DNA from: Thauera terpenica 58Eu
Lineage (GTDB): Bacteria; Pseudomonadota; Gammaproteobacteria; Burkholderiales; Rhodocyclaceae
Assembly (NCBI RefSeq): GCF_000443165.1
Contig: NZ_ATJV01000103.1
Coordinates: 1 to 64,000, forward strand
Direction of reading: 5' to 3'
DNA: 64,000 nt
In this document: piece by piece, positions 47,558 to 56,224 of the stretch
Layout of the letters: the number at the start of each line of letters is the position of its first letter
How positions within the stretch are numbered: the first letter of the stretch is position 1
Notes under the pieces: generated by a model
What the model was told of the DNA's origin: nothing
Databases searched by the model: none
The model's input: the letters and a program-made list of their open reading frames with translations, nothing else
Position numbers and translations under genes: made by a program

Positions 47558-49519
47558 TCAAAAGATCAGCCGCAGGCCGTGGTTGAGCACGCCACCGATG
47601 AAGAAGGCGGTGGGGATGATCATCGCCAGCATCAGCGCTGCGACCCTCAGGCCCTGCTCCTTGACGATCATCATCAGACTGGCGATGCAGGGCACGAACA
47701 GGGTGATGGTCACCATGCCGACCACCGCCTGTACCATGTCGAGCTGGCTTTGCAGCGCAAACAGTCCGCTGGCGCCAAAGTCGCGGCGCAGAAAGCCCAT
47801 CACGAAGGCGGCGCTGGCCTCCGGCGGCAGACCCAGCCAGCCCACCACCAGCGGCTTGCCGGCTTCGATGATCCACGGCAGCGCGCCGCTGCGGTCGAGC
47901 CCGAACATGATCAGCGTGCCGATCAGGAACAGCGGGATGACCTCGATCAGATACCACTTCAGGCGGCCGCCGGTTTTCTTCAGCACATTGCCCAGCACCG
48001 GCATGCGCATCGGCGGCAGCTCGGTGATCAGCGGCACGCGCCGGCCGGGCACGACCTTGCTCGCCAGCCAGCCGGTAAACAGCAGCACCAGCACGATGGA
48101 CGCCACCCAGATCACCGTGGCGGTGAAGGAGATGCCACCGAGCAGGCCCAGCACCACGCCCAGTTGCGCCGAGCAGGGGATGGCCAGTGCCATCAGGTAG
48201 ATGGTGATCAGGCGTTCGCGCGGAGTGTGCAGGATGCGGGTGGTCAGCGTGGCCATGGTGACGCAGCCCAGACCCAGCACCATGGGCAGCACGGCACGAC
48301 CATTGAGGCCGATGACGGCGAACATGCGGTTGGCGATCACCGACAGGCGGGAGAAGTAGCCCGAGTCCTCGAGCACGCCGAAGGCGAGGAAGAAGGTGGT
48401 GACGATGGGCAGGATGAGCGCCAGCGCGTAAGTCATGCCCATCGTCCACAAGCCGTATTCGCCGACGAAGAGGTCGGCGAGCCAGGGTGTGGAGATGTGG
48501 CCGTGGACGAAGTCGACGATGGCCGGGTTGAGCACGCCGCCGAAGAAGTCTTCTTCCAGCAGCCCGACCAGGGTGCTGGCGCCGAAATCACCGACGAACA
48601 GATAGACCAGATAGAGCACGCCCAGCAGCATCGGCCAGCCCCACACGCGGTGCACCGCCACACGCCCGACCAGCATCGACAGCGTGCGGTCCTTGGCGCC
48701 GGCCTGCTGGGTGACCGTGCGCGCGAGGGCCTCGGCCGCGGCGCTGCGCTGGCGTGCCAGCCGCGCGGGCAAGGTGTCGCGACCGGTGGGCGCGGTGAGT
48801 GCGGCGAGCGCCTCACGCACCGGGGCGCCGCCGGGCTGGGCAGCGAGCCAGGCATCGACCTCGGCGTCGCGGCCGATGCCCAGAATGGCCAGGCCGCGCG
48901 CGGCCAGCAGCGGATGCGGGCAGTGCGTGAGGATCAAGTCTTCGACTGCCGTGATCCGGGACTCCAGCGCCTCGTCATAGCGCAGCAGCGGCGCGGGGAT
49001 GGCCGCGTGCGCCAGCGCGTCGGTGAGCGCGCCCATGCCTTCACCGCCGGTCGCCACCGTCGCCACCACTGGAAGGGCAAGGGCCTCGGCCAGGGTGGCG
49101 GTATCTACGCTGACACCGCGCGCCCTGGCTTCGTCGCTCATGTTCAGCGCCAGCACCATCGGCACGCCGAGTTCGGCCAGCAGCGCGGTGAGGTTGAGCG
49201 TGCGGCGCAGGTTCTTGGCATCGCCGACCTGGATCAGGGTGCGCATGTTCTCGTTGAGCAGCGCGCGCATGGTGGCGCGCTCGTCGTCACTGCGCGAGGG
49301 CAGAGCCAGCACTCCGGGGGTGTCGAGCAGCGAGACCTCACGGTCAAAGCGCGGCGTGGCGCGCGACACCTCAACCGTGGTGCCGGGGTAGTTCGACACC
49401 GTGACGTAGGTGCCGGTGAGGCGATGGAAGAGCACGGACTTGCCGACGTTGGGGTGGCCGACGAGCGCGAGGGTGCGCATTGGATTGGAGAAGGTGGACA
49501 GTGAGGCGGCGTGGCTCAT
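47558..49519 (-). CDS. feoB: Ferrous iron transporter FeoB
   Basis: A 653-residue FeoB, at the short end of the family. The N-terminal G domain has GHPNVGKS (21-28), DTPGV and NMSD. It is followed by a membrane domain with two Gate regions and the GLGCVTMATLTTRILHTPRE block. It imports ferrous iron at the inner membrane under low oxygen. The start at 49519 lies 13 codons before an alternative Met at the G1 strand; family starts vary. An FNR-like site and -10 lie upstream. Confidence 0.96.
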   Translation of the reverse strand: MSHAASLSTFSNPMRTLALVGHPNVGKSVLFHRLTGTYVTVSNYPGTTVEVSRATPRFDREVSLLDTPGVLALPSRSDDERATMRALLNENMRTLIQVGDAKNLRRTLNLTALLAELGVPMVLALNMSDEARARGVSVDTATLAEALALPVVATVATGGEGMGALTDALAHAAIPAPLLRYDEALESRITAVEDLILTHCPHPLLAARGLAILGIGRDAEVDAWLAAQPGGAPVREALAALTAPTGRDTLPARLARQRSAAAEALARTVTQQAGAKDRTLSMLVGRVAVHRVWGWPMLLGVLYLVYLFVGDFGASTLVGLLEEDFFGGVLNPAIVDFVHGHISTPWLADLFVGEYGLWTMGMTYALALILPIVTTFFLAFGVLEDSGYFSRLSVIANRMFAVIGLNGRAVLPMVLGLGCVTMATLTTRILHTPRERLITIYLMALAIPCSAQLGVVLGLLGGISFTATVIWVASIVLVLLFTGWLASKVVPGRRVPLITELPPMRMPVLGNVLKKTGGRLKWYLIEVIPLFLIGTLIMFGLDRSGALPWIIEAGKPLVVGWLGLPPEASAAFVMGFLRRDFGASGLFALQSQLDMVQAVVGMVTITLFVPCIASLMMIVKEQGLRVAALMLAMIIPTAFFIGGVLNHGLRLIF

Positions 49520-49557
49520 GGATCAGCTTGGGCGCATGTGCGGGGATGTGCGTCGAA

Positions 49558-49598
49558 ATGATACGCGCTCGCATTAACAGTCAACTGATCCAGCTCAA
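49558..49598 (-). promoter_or_regulatory. FNR-like site and -10 upstream of feoB
   Basis: On the minus strand TTGAGCTGGATCAG (49598-49585) matches the FNR consensus TTGAT-N4-ATCAA at eight of ten positions. TATCAT (49563-49558) lies 31 bases downstream centre to centre, as at class II FNR promoters (-41.5). This suggests anaerobic activation of feoBA, as known for E. coli feo. Confidence 0.5.
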
Positions 49599-49833
49599 AT
49601 TCCGGCGAAATTTTGCGCTGCAGCACTCCGCGCTCTGCCAACCGGGTGCTGCACGCAGGTTTGTCCGGCGCTGCGGCCAGTCGTGAGCGCGCACGAATTC
49701 GTGCATGGACGGTTCGTGCCGAGCACCAGGGTGCTTGGTGAGCCCTGTTGCGGCGGGATTCCGCTGCGCGGTGGCGGGGCGAAAGTGTGCTGTGCTTGAG
49801 CTTCGTTGCGGGAGCGCTCGGAATCAAAAAACC

Positions 49834-49862
49834 TTGACACGGCTCTCGCCTTGATTGATATT
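49834..49862 (+). promoter_or_regulatory. Promoter of the small peptide gene
   Basis: A consensus -35 TTGACA (49834-49839), a 17-base spacer and GATATT (49857-49862) as -10. The Fur-like palindrome starts inside the -10. Confidence 0.6.
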
Positions 49863-49878
49863 GCGAATCGTTCGCAAT
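49860..49878. promoter_or_regulatory. Fur-like palindrome
   Basis: ATTGCGAA TCG TTCGCAAT has two perfect 8-base arms. Together with flanking GAT it resembles Fur boxes of betaproteobacteria, and it overlaps the -10 of the promoter above, a position that would block RNA polymerase. Confidence 0.55.
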
Positions 49879-49903
49879 TGAGCCTCGCCCTCGGAGCACA
49901 CAG

Positions 49904-49972
49904 ATGAGCAAGAAATGTTGCAAGAAGGACAAGCCCTGCAAGGGCTGTCCGAAGTTGAAGAAAAAGAAGTAG
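49904..49972 (+). CDS. 22-residue Cys/Lys-rich peptide
   Basis: A complete ORF of 23 codons. The product begins MSKKCCKKDKPCKGCPK and ends in five further residues, four of them Lys. It has four Cys (5, 6, 12, 15) in the pattern CC-x5-C-x2-C and about ten Lys, so it could bind a metal or nucleic acid. GGAG lies eight bases before the ATG. A consensus promoter overlapped by a Fur-like palindrome lies just upstream, and the TonB receptor gene follows after 142 bases. I do not know a characterised family for it. The codon use fits the host. Confidence 0.65.
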   Translation: MSKKCCKKDKPCKGCPKLKKKK

Positions 49973-50013
49973 TCGCGGAGCTGAGCGCGGGGCAGATTTG
50001 ATCGATATTAAAA

Positions 50014-50066
50014 CGTAATGATTCGTATTTGTTTATCGTGCCGCTCCTTGAATCAGAATCATTCCG
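50014..50066 (+). promoter_or_regulatory. Two Fur-like boxes before the TonB receptor gene
   Basis: CGTAATGATTCGTATTTGT (50014-50032) and TTGAATCAGAATCATTCCG (50048-50066) match the 19-base Fur consensus GATAATGATAATCATTATC at about 10 and 11 positions. They lie 49-101 bases before the start, suggesting iron repression. Confidence 0.45.
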
Positions 50067-50114
50067 AGCAAGCCAGCCGCCGCCAGCCAGCTCATCGTCA
50101 CCATGGAGTCGCAG

Positions 50115-52175
50115 ATGAATTTGCACCCGTGCGCGCTGGCCCTCGCCCTTGTGGGCCTGGTTGGCGTTCCGTTTTCCAGCGCTCAGGCCGAGACGCTGCT
50201 CAATGCCCAGATCGTCACCGCCAATGGCTATGCCGCCGATGCGCAGGACACGCCACAGGCAGTGGAGGTGTTGCAGCCTGCAGGCGCTGATGCTGCGCTC
50301 GTGGGTGACTTGATGCGCTCAAAGCCGGGGCTGGCGGTGCAATCCGATGGCGCCTGGGGGCAGAACCCGGTGTTGCGCGGATTGAAGAAGGAAAGCGTGG
50401 TGGTGATGGTTGACGGCCTGCGCCTCAACTCCGCGCAACCGCAGGGCGCGATCGCCTCCTTCATGGATCTCGGCCTGCTCGAGCGGGTGGAGGTGGTGAA
50501 GGGGCCGGGTTCGGTGCTGTACGGCAGCGGCGCCATCGGCGGCGTGGTCAATCTGATCACGCCCGAGGCGCGCTTCACCACCGCAGACGAGCTTGGCGGT
50601 CGCGTCGGCGCGCGCTTCTCCAGCGTGGATAAAGGTGTGGCGGGCGCGCTGCTGGTGCAGCGCTCGAACGCCGATCACGCCCTGGTGCTGGGCGTGGCCG
50701 GGCGCGATGTGGATGACTATCGCAGCCCGGATGGACGCGAGGCGCGCACCGGCTACCAGTCGAACACCCTGCTGGCCAAGTACCGCCAGCGCCTCAACGA
50801 GGACATCAGCCTGCGCCTGAACTTGCAGCGCCACGCCGATGAAGACGTGTGGTACCCGGGCTCGGCGCGCAGCGGCGCCGGCATTCCGCGCCCGCTCGGG
50901 GTGGCGACCATCCATTCGCCCAAGCAGCGCCGCGAGCTCTATGAGGTGGGGATCGACGCCGCGATCGGCGAGGGCCAGTTGTCGGCTGAAGTCTATCGAC
51001 AGGAAGTGTTCCGCCAGATCCGCGCCCACGCATCGAACCTGGGCCGCGACTATGTGCGCAACGACGTCAGCTTCGTCACCGACGGCGCGCGTGCCAAGTA
51101 CATGTTTGCGTTCGGCGGCGGCCATCTGCTCAGCGTCGGTGCCGACACCTGGCGCATGAAGGGCGACCCCGAGCGCTATATGGACAACAACGCGCCCCTG
51201 TTCAACAACAATATGCGCAACGACCCGTTCTCCAGGGGCGAGATCGAAGCCGTCGGTGTCTTTGTGCAGGACGAATTCGAGCTCGGCCGCAGCCGCATCG
51301 TCGCTGGTGCGCGCTACGACCGCGTCAGTGGCGATGCAGCACAGAAAGGCCAGGGGCCGTCGGCGCAGACCACCGGCCTCGACCATAGCGACAACAATCT
51401 GTCGTGGTCGCTGGGGGTGATTCATCCGCTGACCGACAGCCTGAGTGCCTACGCCAATCTCGGCCGTGCCTACCGTGCCGCCGACATGCGCGAGCGCTTC
51501 GAGGATTCGGCGCGCGGCGATGGCTATTACCACGTCGGCAATCCGCAGCTCGATCCCGAAGTGTCGAGCAGCTTCGAGCTCGGCCTGAAGGCGGCGGGCA
51601 GCGGCCTGCAATACCGTCTGGCCGCCTTCTACACACGTATCGACGACTACGTGGCCGGTCGCATCACCGGGGCCACGCATGCGGGTAGCGGGCTGCCGCT
51701 CAAGCGCACCGAGAACCTCGACAAGGTGACGATCTACGGCCTCGAAGGCAGCGCCAGCCTGCCGCTGGGGGTTTTCGTGACCGACGCCAGCTTCACCTGG
51801 CTGCGCGGCAAGAATCACCAGGACGACGAAGCCCTGTATCAGATGCCCGCCCCTGAGCTCACGCTCGGCATCGGCCAGCCGGCACAGCGCGGCTTCTATT
51901 GGCGTGCGCAGCTGCGCGCGGTGGCCGAGCAGGACCGTGTCGCCACGCGCTTCTCCAATGGCACGGAAGACGCCACCGCCGGCTTCGTCACCGCCGACGC
52001 CGAGCTCGGCTGGCGCTTCGGTGCGCTCGCTGCCTTCGATGCCACCACGCTTGCAGTGGGTGTGCACAACCTGGCCGACAAGCGCTACCACGAGCATCTG
52101 AGCGAGGGCGTCTCCGGCCGCGAGCTGGCTGCGCCCGGTCGGGGCATCACGCTGAGCCTTTCCGGGAGTTTCTGA
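50115..52175 (+). CDS. TonB-dependent outer-membrane receptor
   Basis: A 686-residue receptor. A signal peptide (MNLHPCALALALVGLVGVPF, cleavage near SAQAE) precedes a plug domain (PGLAVQSDGAWGQNPVLRGL, RVEVVKGPGSVLYGSGAIGG) and a 22-strand-type barrel ending LSLSGSF with a C-terminal Phe. The start at 50115 has GGAG five bases upstream; an ATG four codons earlier is possible. It looks closest to heme/siderophore or cobalamin-type receptors. It is followed with one base between stop and start by an ABC importer, so they likely handle the same ligand. Confidence 0.93.
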   Translation: MNLHPCALALALVGLVGVPFSSAQAETLLNAQIVTANGYAADAQDTPQAVEVLQPAGADAALVGDLMRSKPGLAVQSDGAWGQNPVLRGLKKESVVVMVDGLRLNSAQPQGAIASFMDLGLLERVEVVKGPGSVLYGSGAIGGVVNLITPEARFTTADELGGRVGARFSSVDKGVAGALLVQRSNADHALVLGVAGRDVDDYRSPDGREARTGYQSNTLLAKYRQRLNEDISLRLNLQRHADEDVWYPGSARSGAGIPRPLGVATIHSPKQRRELYEVGIDAAIGEGQLSAEVYRQEVFRQIRAHASNLGRDYVRNDVSFVTDGARAKYMFAFGGGHLLSVGADTWRMKGDPERYMDNNAPLFNNNMRNDPFSRGEIEAVGVFVQDEFELGRSRIVAGARYDRVSGDAAQKGQGPSAQTTGLDHSDNNLSWSLGVIHPLTDSLSAYANLGRAYRAADMRERFEDSARGDGYYHVGNPQLDPEVSSSFELGLKAAGSGLQYRLAAFYTRIDDYVAGRITGATHAGSGLPLKRTENLDKVTIYGLEGSASLPLGVFVTDASFTWLRGKNHQDDEALYQMPAPELTLGIGQPAQRGFYWRAQLRAVAEQDRVATRFSNGTEDATAGFVTADAELGWRFGALAAFDATTLAVGVHNLADKRYHEHLSEGVSGRELAAPGRGITLSLSGSF

Positions 52176-52176
52176 C

Positions 52177-53208
52177 ATGCAATCACCACGTCCGCCCCTG
52201 CCGAGCTGGAGCCGCTTCGTCCTGCATGCGTGCGTGGTGCTGGCGTTTCTGATCGTCACCGGCACCGCCGACGCACAGAAGCTGCCCAAGCTGACGCTGG
52301 CCGGTCCGCCGGCCTCGGTGTCGAACCCGCTCATTCACATGGTCGATTCCGGCGCGCTGGCCGATGTCGCCGAGCGCGTCGAGTTCGTGCTCTGGCGCGA
52401 CCCTGACCAGCTGCGGGTGATGGCGCTCGATGGCCGTGCCGACGTGCTGGCGATGCCGACCAATGTCGCCGCCAACCTCCATAACCGCGGCGCAAAGTTG
52501 CAGCTGCTCAATGTGTCGACCTGGGGCGTGTTGTGGCTGGTGTCGCGCGACCCGACGCTGAAGTCGCTCGCTGATCTGCGTGGCAAGGAGCTGGCGGTGC
52601 CTTTCCGCGGCGACATGCCCGACATCGTGTTTCAGCTCCTGGCGGAGCAGCAAGGCGTCGACCTGCGCAAGGACGTGCAGCTGCGCTACGTGGCTAGCCC
52701 GATCGACGCCATGCAGCTGCTGGTGATGCGCCGCGTCGATCATGCCTTGCTGGCCGAACCGGCGGTGTCGATGGCCTTGCGCAAGACCGGCTCCTTTCCG
52801 CTCAGTGTGATTGCGCCCGAACTGCATCGCAGCGTGGACCTGCAGCAGGAGTGGGGGCGGGTGTTCGCGCGTAGCGCCCGTATCCCGCAGGCGGGCATTG
52901 CGGTGATGGGAGCCTTGCGTGAGCGCCCCGATGTGGTCGCTCGCATCGAAGCCGAATATGCGCGCTCGCTGGCCTGGTGCCGCGACCACGCCGAGGCCTG
53001 CGGCCAGGGTGTGGCCGCCCGCATCGACATGCTCAGCGCCGAGGCGGTGGCCGATTCGATCGCGGTGAGTCAGATGGACGCGGTGCCGGCACATGCTGCG
53101 CGCGCCGAGCTCGAGTTCATGTTCGGCCAGCTGATGAAGAAGAGCCCGGCGCTGATCGGCGGCAAGCTGCCCGACGACGGCTTCTATGGCGGAGCCGGCG
53201 CGCAATGA
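52177..53208 (+). CDS. NitT/TauT-type ABC substrate-binding protein
   Basis: A 343-residue periplasmic protein with signal peptide (about 34 residues, ending GTADAQK) and an NMT1/SsuA-like fold (KLTLAGPPASVSNPLIHMVD, then LRGKELAVPFRGDMPDIVFQ and YVASPIDAMQLLVMRRVDHA). The family normally delivers nitrate, sulfonates or thiamine precursors. Here it follows a TonB receptor by one base and precedes its permease, so the ligand may be a metal chelate. No specificity residue can be read. Confidence 0.87.
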   Translation: MQSPRPPLPSWSRFVLHACVVLAFLIVTGTADAQKLPKLTLAGPPASVSNPLIHMVDSGALADVAERVEFVLWRDPDQLRVMALDGRADVLAMPTNVAANLHNRGAKLQLLNVSTWGVLWLVSRDPTLKSLADLRGKELAVPFRGDMPDIVFQLLAEQQGVDLRKDVQLRYVASPIDAMQLLVMRRVDHALLAEPAVSMALRKTGSFPLSVIAPELHRSVDLQQEWGRVFARSARIPQAGIAVMGALRERPDVVARIEAEYARSLAWCRDHAEACGQGVAARIDMLSAEAVADSIAVSQMDAVPAHAARAELEFMFGQLMKKSPALIGGKLPDDGFYGGAGAQ

Positions 53209-53996
53209 GCCTGCTGCGCGCCTGGCTGGCCGGTCTGCCCGCCTACCTGTGGAGTGGCTGGGGGGCGATCGCCAGCCTGTTCCTGCTGCTCGCCGCATGG
53301 GAGACGGTGAGCCTGCTCTACGGCCCCTTGGTGATGCCCGCTCCACGCGCGGCGTTCGCGACCCTGCTCGGTCTGATCGACAGCGGCGCCGCCTGGCCGG
53401 AGCTGGCGATTACCGCGCGTCGCGCCATGAGCGGCTATGCGCTGGCGGTGATCGCCGGCAGCGTGCTGGGTTTGCTGGCCGGGCTGTCGATGACGGCGTC
53501 GATGATGTCGCGTCCGCTCGTCACCGTGCTCATGGGCACGCCGCCCATCGCCTGGCTGGTGCTGGCCATGTTGTGGTTTGGCGCCAGCGACGGCACGCCG
53601 GTATTTACCGTGTTCGTCGCCGCCTTTCCGGTGATCTTCATCGGTGCGCTGCAGGGCACGCGCACGCTCGACAACCAGCTCTTCGGCATGGCCGAGGCCT
53701 TCCGCCTGCCGCGGCGCATGATGCTCACCGACGTCTATCTGCCGCATGTGGTTTCCTATCTGTTCCCAGCCTGGATTGCTGCGCTTGGCACCGCGTGGAA
53801 GGTGGTGGTGATGGCCGAGCTGCTCGCCACCCAGGATGGGGTGGGGGCGGCTCTGGCAGTGTCGCGCTCGCATCTGGACACCGCAGCGACGATGGCCTGG
53901 ATCGTGGCCCTGGTGGGCTTGTTGCTGGCGGTGGAGTATCTGCTGCTGGAGCCGATCAAGCGTGAGGTCGAGCGCTGGCGGGAGCATGCGGCATGA
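53205..53996 (+). CDS. NitT/TauT-type ABC permease
   Basis: A 263-residue permease with about six membrane segments and the EAA-type loop (GMAEAFRLPRRMMLTDVYLP). It belongs to the BPD_transp_1/SsuC family. It begins in an ATGA overlap with the binding-protein gene and ends in one with the ATPase gene. Confidence 0.92.
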   Translation: MSLLRAWLAGLPAYLWSGWGAIASLFLLLAAWETVSLLYGPLVMPAPRAAFATLLGLIDSGAAWPELAITARRAMSGYALAVIAGSVLGLLAGLSMTASMMSRPLVTVLMGTPPIAWLVLAMLWFGASDGTPVFTVFVAAFPVIFIGALQGTRTLDNQLFGMAEAFRLPRRMMLTDVYLPHVVSYLFPAWIAALGTAWKVVVMAELLATQDGVGAALAVSRSHLDTAATMAWIVALVGLLLAVEYLLLEPIKREVERWREHAA

Positions 53997-54871
53997 CACG
54001 CAGCGAACTGCGGGTGAGCGCGCTCAACCATGCTTTCGGCCGCGATGAGGTGCTCGCGGGCATCGACTTTCGTGTGCGTGCCGGCGAAGTGCTTGCCCTG
54101 GTCGGGCCCTCGGGTTGCGGCAAGACCACGCTGCTGCATCTGGCGGCGGGCTTGCTGACGGTGCAGCAGGGGCAGGTTGCCAATGGCTTTGCCAGCACCG
54201 CCTTCATGTTTCAGCAAGCGCGCCTGCTGCCGTGGAAGAGCGCGCTCGACAACATCGCGCTCGGTCTCAAGGCGGCAGGCCTGAAGCGCGACGAGCGCCA
54301 CTTTCGCGCCCGTGAGCTCGCCTTGCGCCTCGGACTGTCGCATCGCGACCTCGACAAGTTTCCGCACCAGCTCTCGGGCGGCATGCAAAGCCGGGTGGCC
54401 CTGGCGCGTGCGCTGGTGCTGGAGCCGGAACTGTTGCTACTCGACGAGCCGTTCTCGGCGCTCGATGTCGGCCTCAAGGAAGAGCTCTACCGCCTGCTGC
54501 TCGAGCAGCAGGCGGCGCGCAGCATGGGTGTGTTGATGATCACCCATGACCTCATGGAAGCGGTGCGGCTGTCGGACGCCATTCTCGTCATGGCCGCCGA
54601 ACCGGGGCGCATCGTGTGTCGATTCGAACTCGGCGTGCCCGCGGCGCAGCGTGACGAGCTGTGGGTCTACCAGCATACCGCCGAGCTGCTGCAAAGCGCC
54701 GCGGTGCGCGCCAGCTTCGGCCTGCCGCCCGTGGTGCAGGGCGCAGGCAGACGCGTCGCAGCCGGCACGAACAGCGTCAGCATGAACCTGATGGGGACGA
54801 ACCCCGGGCTGCGCCTGGTGGTGCCAGCCCAGCCCGCACTGACGGCCCGCACGGGCCCGCGCTGCGGCTGA
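53993..54871 (+). CDS. NitT/TauT-type ABC ATPase
   Basis: A 292-residue ATPase with Walker A GPSGCGKTTLL, signature LSGGMQSRVALARA, Walker B LLLLDEPFSALD and H-loop MITHDLMEAV. The C-terminal about 50 residues (after PVVQGAGRR) are not part of the ABC fold and are low complexity. The stop shares a base with the nnrS start (TGATG). The ATPase drives the importer encoded by the two preceding genes. Confidence 0.93.
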   Translation: MTRSELRVSALNHAFGRDEVLAGIDFRVRAGEVLALVGPSGCGKTTLLHLAAGLLTVQQGQVANGFASTAFMFQQARLLPWKSALDNIALGLKAAGLKRDERHFRARELALRLGLSHRDLDKFPHQLSGGMQSRVALARALVLEPELLLLDEPFSALDVGLKEELYRLLLEQQAARSMGVLMITHDLMEAVRLSDAILVMAAEPGRIVCRFELGVPAAQRDELWVYQHTAELLQSAAVRASFGLPPVVQGAGRRVAAGTNSVSMNLMGTNPGLRLVVPAQPALTARTGPRCG

Positions 54872-56157
54872 TGAGGATGGAGATGAGGACGCTCGACCGG
54901 CTCGCCGCCAGGCCGCTTTTCATGTGCTGCTTTCGTCCCTTCTTTCTGGCGACGGCGGTTTATGGCGTGCTGGTGCTGCTCGTCTGGCTTGCCTTTCTCG
55001 GCGCCGGGCAAGGAGTGCCCGCGGTGCCCGGTGGCCCTTTCGTATGGCATGCCCATGAGCTGATGTTCGGCTTCGGTCTGGCTGCGGCCGCCGGCTTCGT
55101 GCTCACCGCGCTGCCCGAATTCACCGCGACTGCAGCTTTCGGGCGGCGCGTGGCGCTGGCGATGGTGCTGCTGTGGGCGGCGGGGCGGCTTGCGTTCTGG
55201 TCGTCGGGGTGGCTGGGCGCGGCAGGCGTGGTGCTTTCCGCACTGCTCAACGTCGGCTTCATGGGCGCGCTGGTGGTGCTGGTTGCGCCGCGCCTGTGGC
55301 GCGATCCCGAGCGCCCTCACTTGTCTTTCCTGTGGGGCCTGGTGGCGATGGGGCTGGCCGTGGCGGGCTTTCAGGCTGACGTGCTGCGCGGGCTGTACCC
55401 GATGCGCTGGGTGTTGGTGGGCGTGGGGGTGATGATGGCGCTGATCCTCATCGTGCTCGGCCGGGTGTCGATGCGTATCGTCAATGACGCCCTGGACGCC
55501 GAGCGTGTGCGCCACCGTGCGGAAGAGCCGCTCCTGCGGCGCGAGGACGACGAGATCGTCGATTACCGCGCTCGTCCGCCGCGGCGCAATCTGGCGATTT
55601 TCGGCATTGCGCTGTACACCGCCGCTGATTTTCTGTGGCCGGGATCGGTCGTCTCGGGCTGGCTGGCGCTGGCCGCCGCCGCCGCCATCTTCAATGTGCT
55701 CAACGACTGGCATGTCGGGCGCGCGCTGTTCTCGCGCTGGGCCTTGATGCTCTATGCGGTGTATTGGCTGATGGCGCTGGGCTATGCGCTGATCGGTGTG
55801 GCGGCGCTGGGCGCGCCGCTCGCTCCCTCAGCCGGCCTGCATCTGCTGACGGTGGGTGCGATGGGGGTGTCGATCTTCGCCGTGCTGTGCATTGCCGGAC
55901 GCACCCATGCCGGATTCGAGCTCGACCTGCGGCCGTGGGTGCAGGTGGCGGCTATTGCGCTCTGCAGTGCTGCGCTGGCGCGCGCTGCCTCCGGCTTCCC
56001 CGGCCTGCCGGTGGCGGCGCTGCGGGCCTTGAGCGGTGCTGCCTGGGTGCTGGGCTATGGGCTTGCGGCCATTTATCTGGGCGCGGTGTTCATGCGCGCG
56101 CGCCCGGATGCGGGCACAGGCTGTGAAGAAGTGTTGAACGAGCCCGGTGTGGCTTGA
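54871..56157 (+). CDS. nnrS: NnrS family heme-copper membrane protein
   Basis: A 428-residue integral membrane protein with about twelve hydrophobic segments. NnrS blocks are visible: LFMCCFRPFFLATAVYGVLV, FVWHAHELMFGFGLAAAAGF and LHLLTVGAMGVSIFAVLCIA, with the conserved histidines of WHAHE. NnrS protects against nitrosative stress and is normally regulated with denitrification genes. The start could be 54871 or 54883. It is coupled to the ABC importer operon, which is unusual and implies a joint role. Confidence 0.9.
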   Translation: MRMEMRTLDRLAARPLFMCCFRPFFLATAVYGVLVLLVWLAFLGAGQGVPAVPGGPFVWHAHELMFGFGLAAAAGFVLTALPEFTATAAFGRRVALAMVLLWAAGRLAFWSSGWLGAAGVVLSALLNVGFMGALVVLVAPRLWRDPERPHLSFLWGLVAMGLAVAGFQADVLRGLYPMRWVLVGVGVMMALILIVLGRVSMRIVNDALDAERVRHRAEEPLLRREDDEIVDYRARPPRRNLAIFGIALYTAADFLWPGSVVSGWLALAAAAAIFNVLNDWHVGRALFSRWALMLYAVYWLMALGYALIGVAALGAPLAPSAGLHLLTVGAMGVSIFAVLCIAGRTHAGFELDLRPWVQVAAIALCSAALARAASGFPGLPVAALRALSGAAWVLGYGLAAIYLGAVFMRARPDAGTGCEEVLNEPGVA

Positions 56158-56224
56158 AAGGGCGGGTCGTCCGGGAGGCGGCGTGTCTGTTTGTTGTTTA
56201 TCTCCCCTTTTTTGGAGTTGACTG

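Larger units (their letters stand above)
49520..49903. other. 384-base divergent intergenic region between feoB and the small peptide gene
   Basis: The gap carries two divergent promoters: an FNR-like site with a -10 towards feoB (49558-49598) and a -35/-10 pair overlapped by a Fur-like palindrome towards the peptide gene (49834-49878). Between 49600 and 49830 I see no gene, repeat or RNA structure that I can support. Confidence 0.55.

Noticed and set aside
47552-49504. A 650-residue ORF antisense to feoB
   Set aside because: It has His/Gln/Gly-rich low-complexity sequence with no motifs, whereas feoB motifs are complete on the other strand.
50319-52334. A 671-residue ORF antisense to the TonB receptor
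   Set aside because: It is a shadow of a gene with clear plug and barrel motifs and has no domains of its own.
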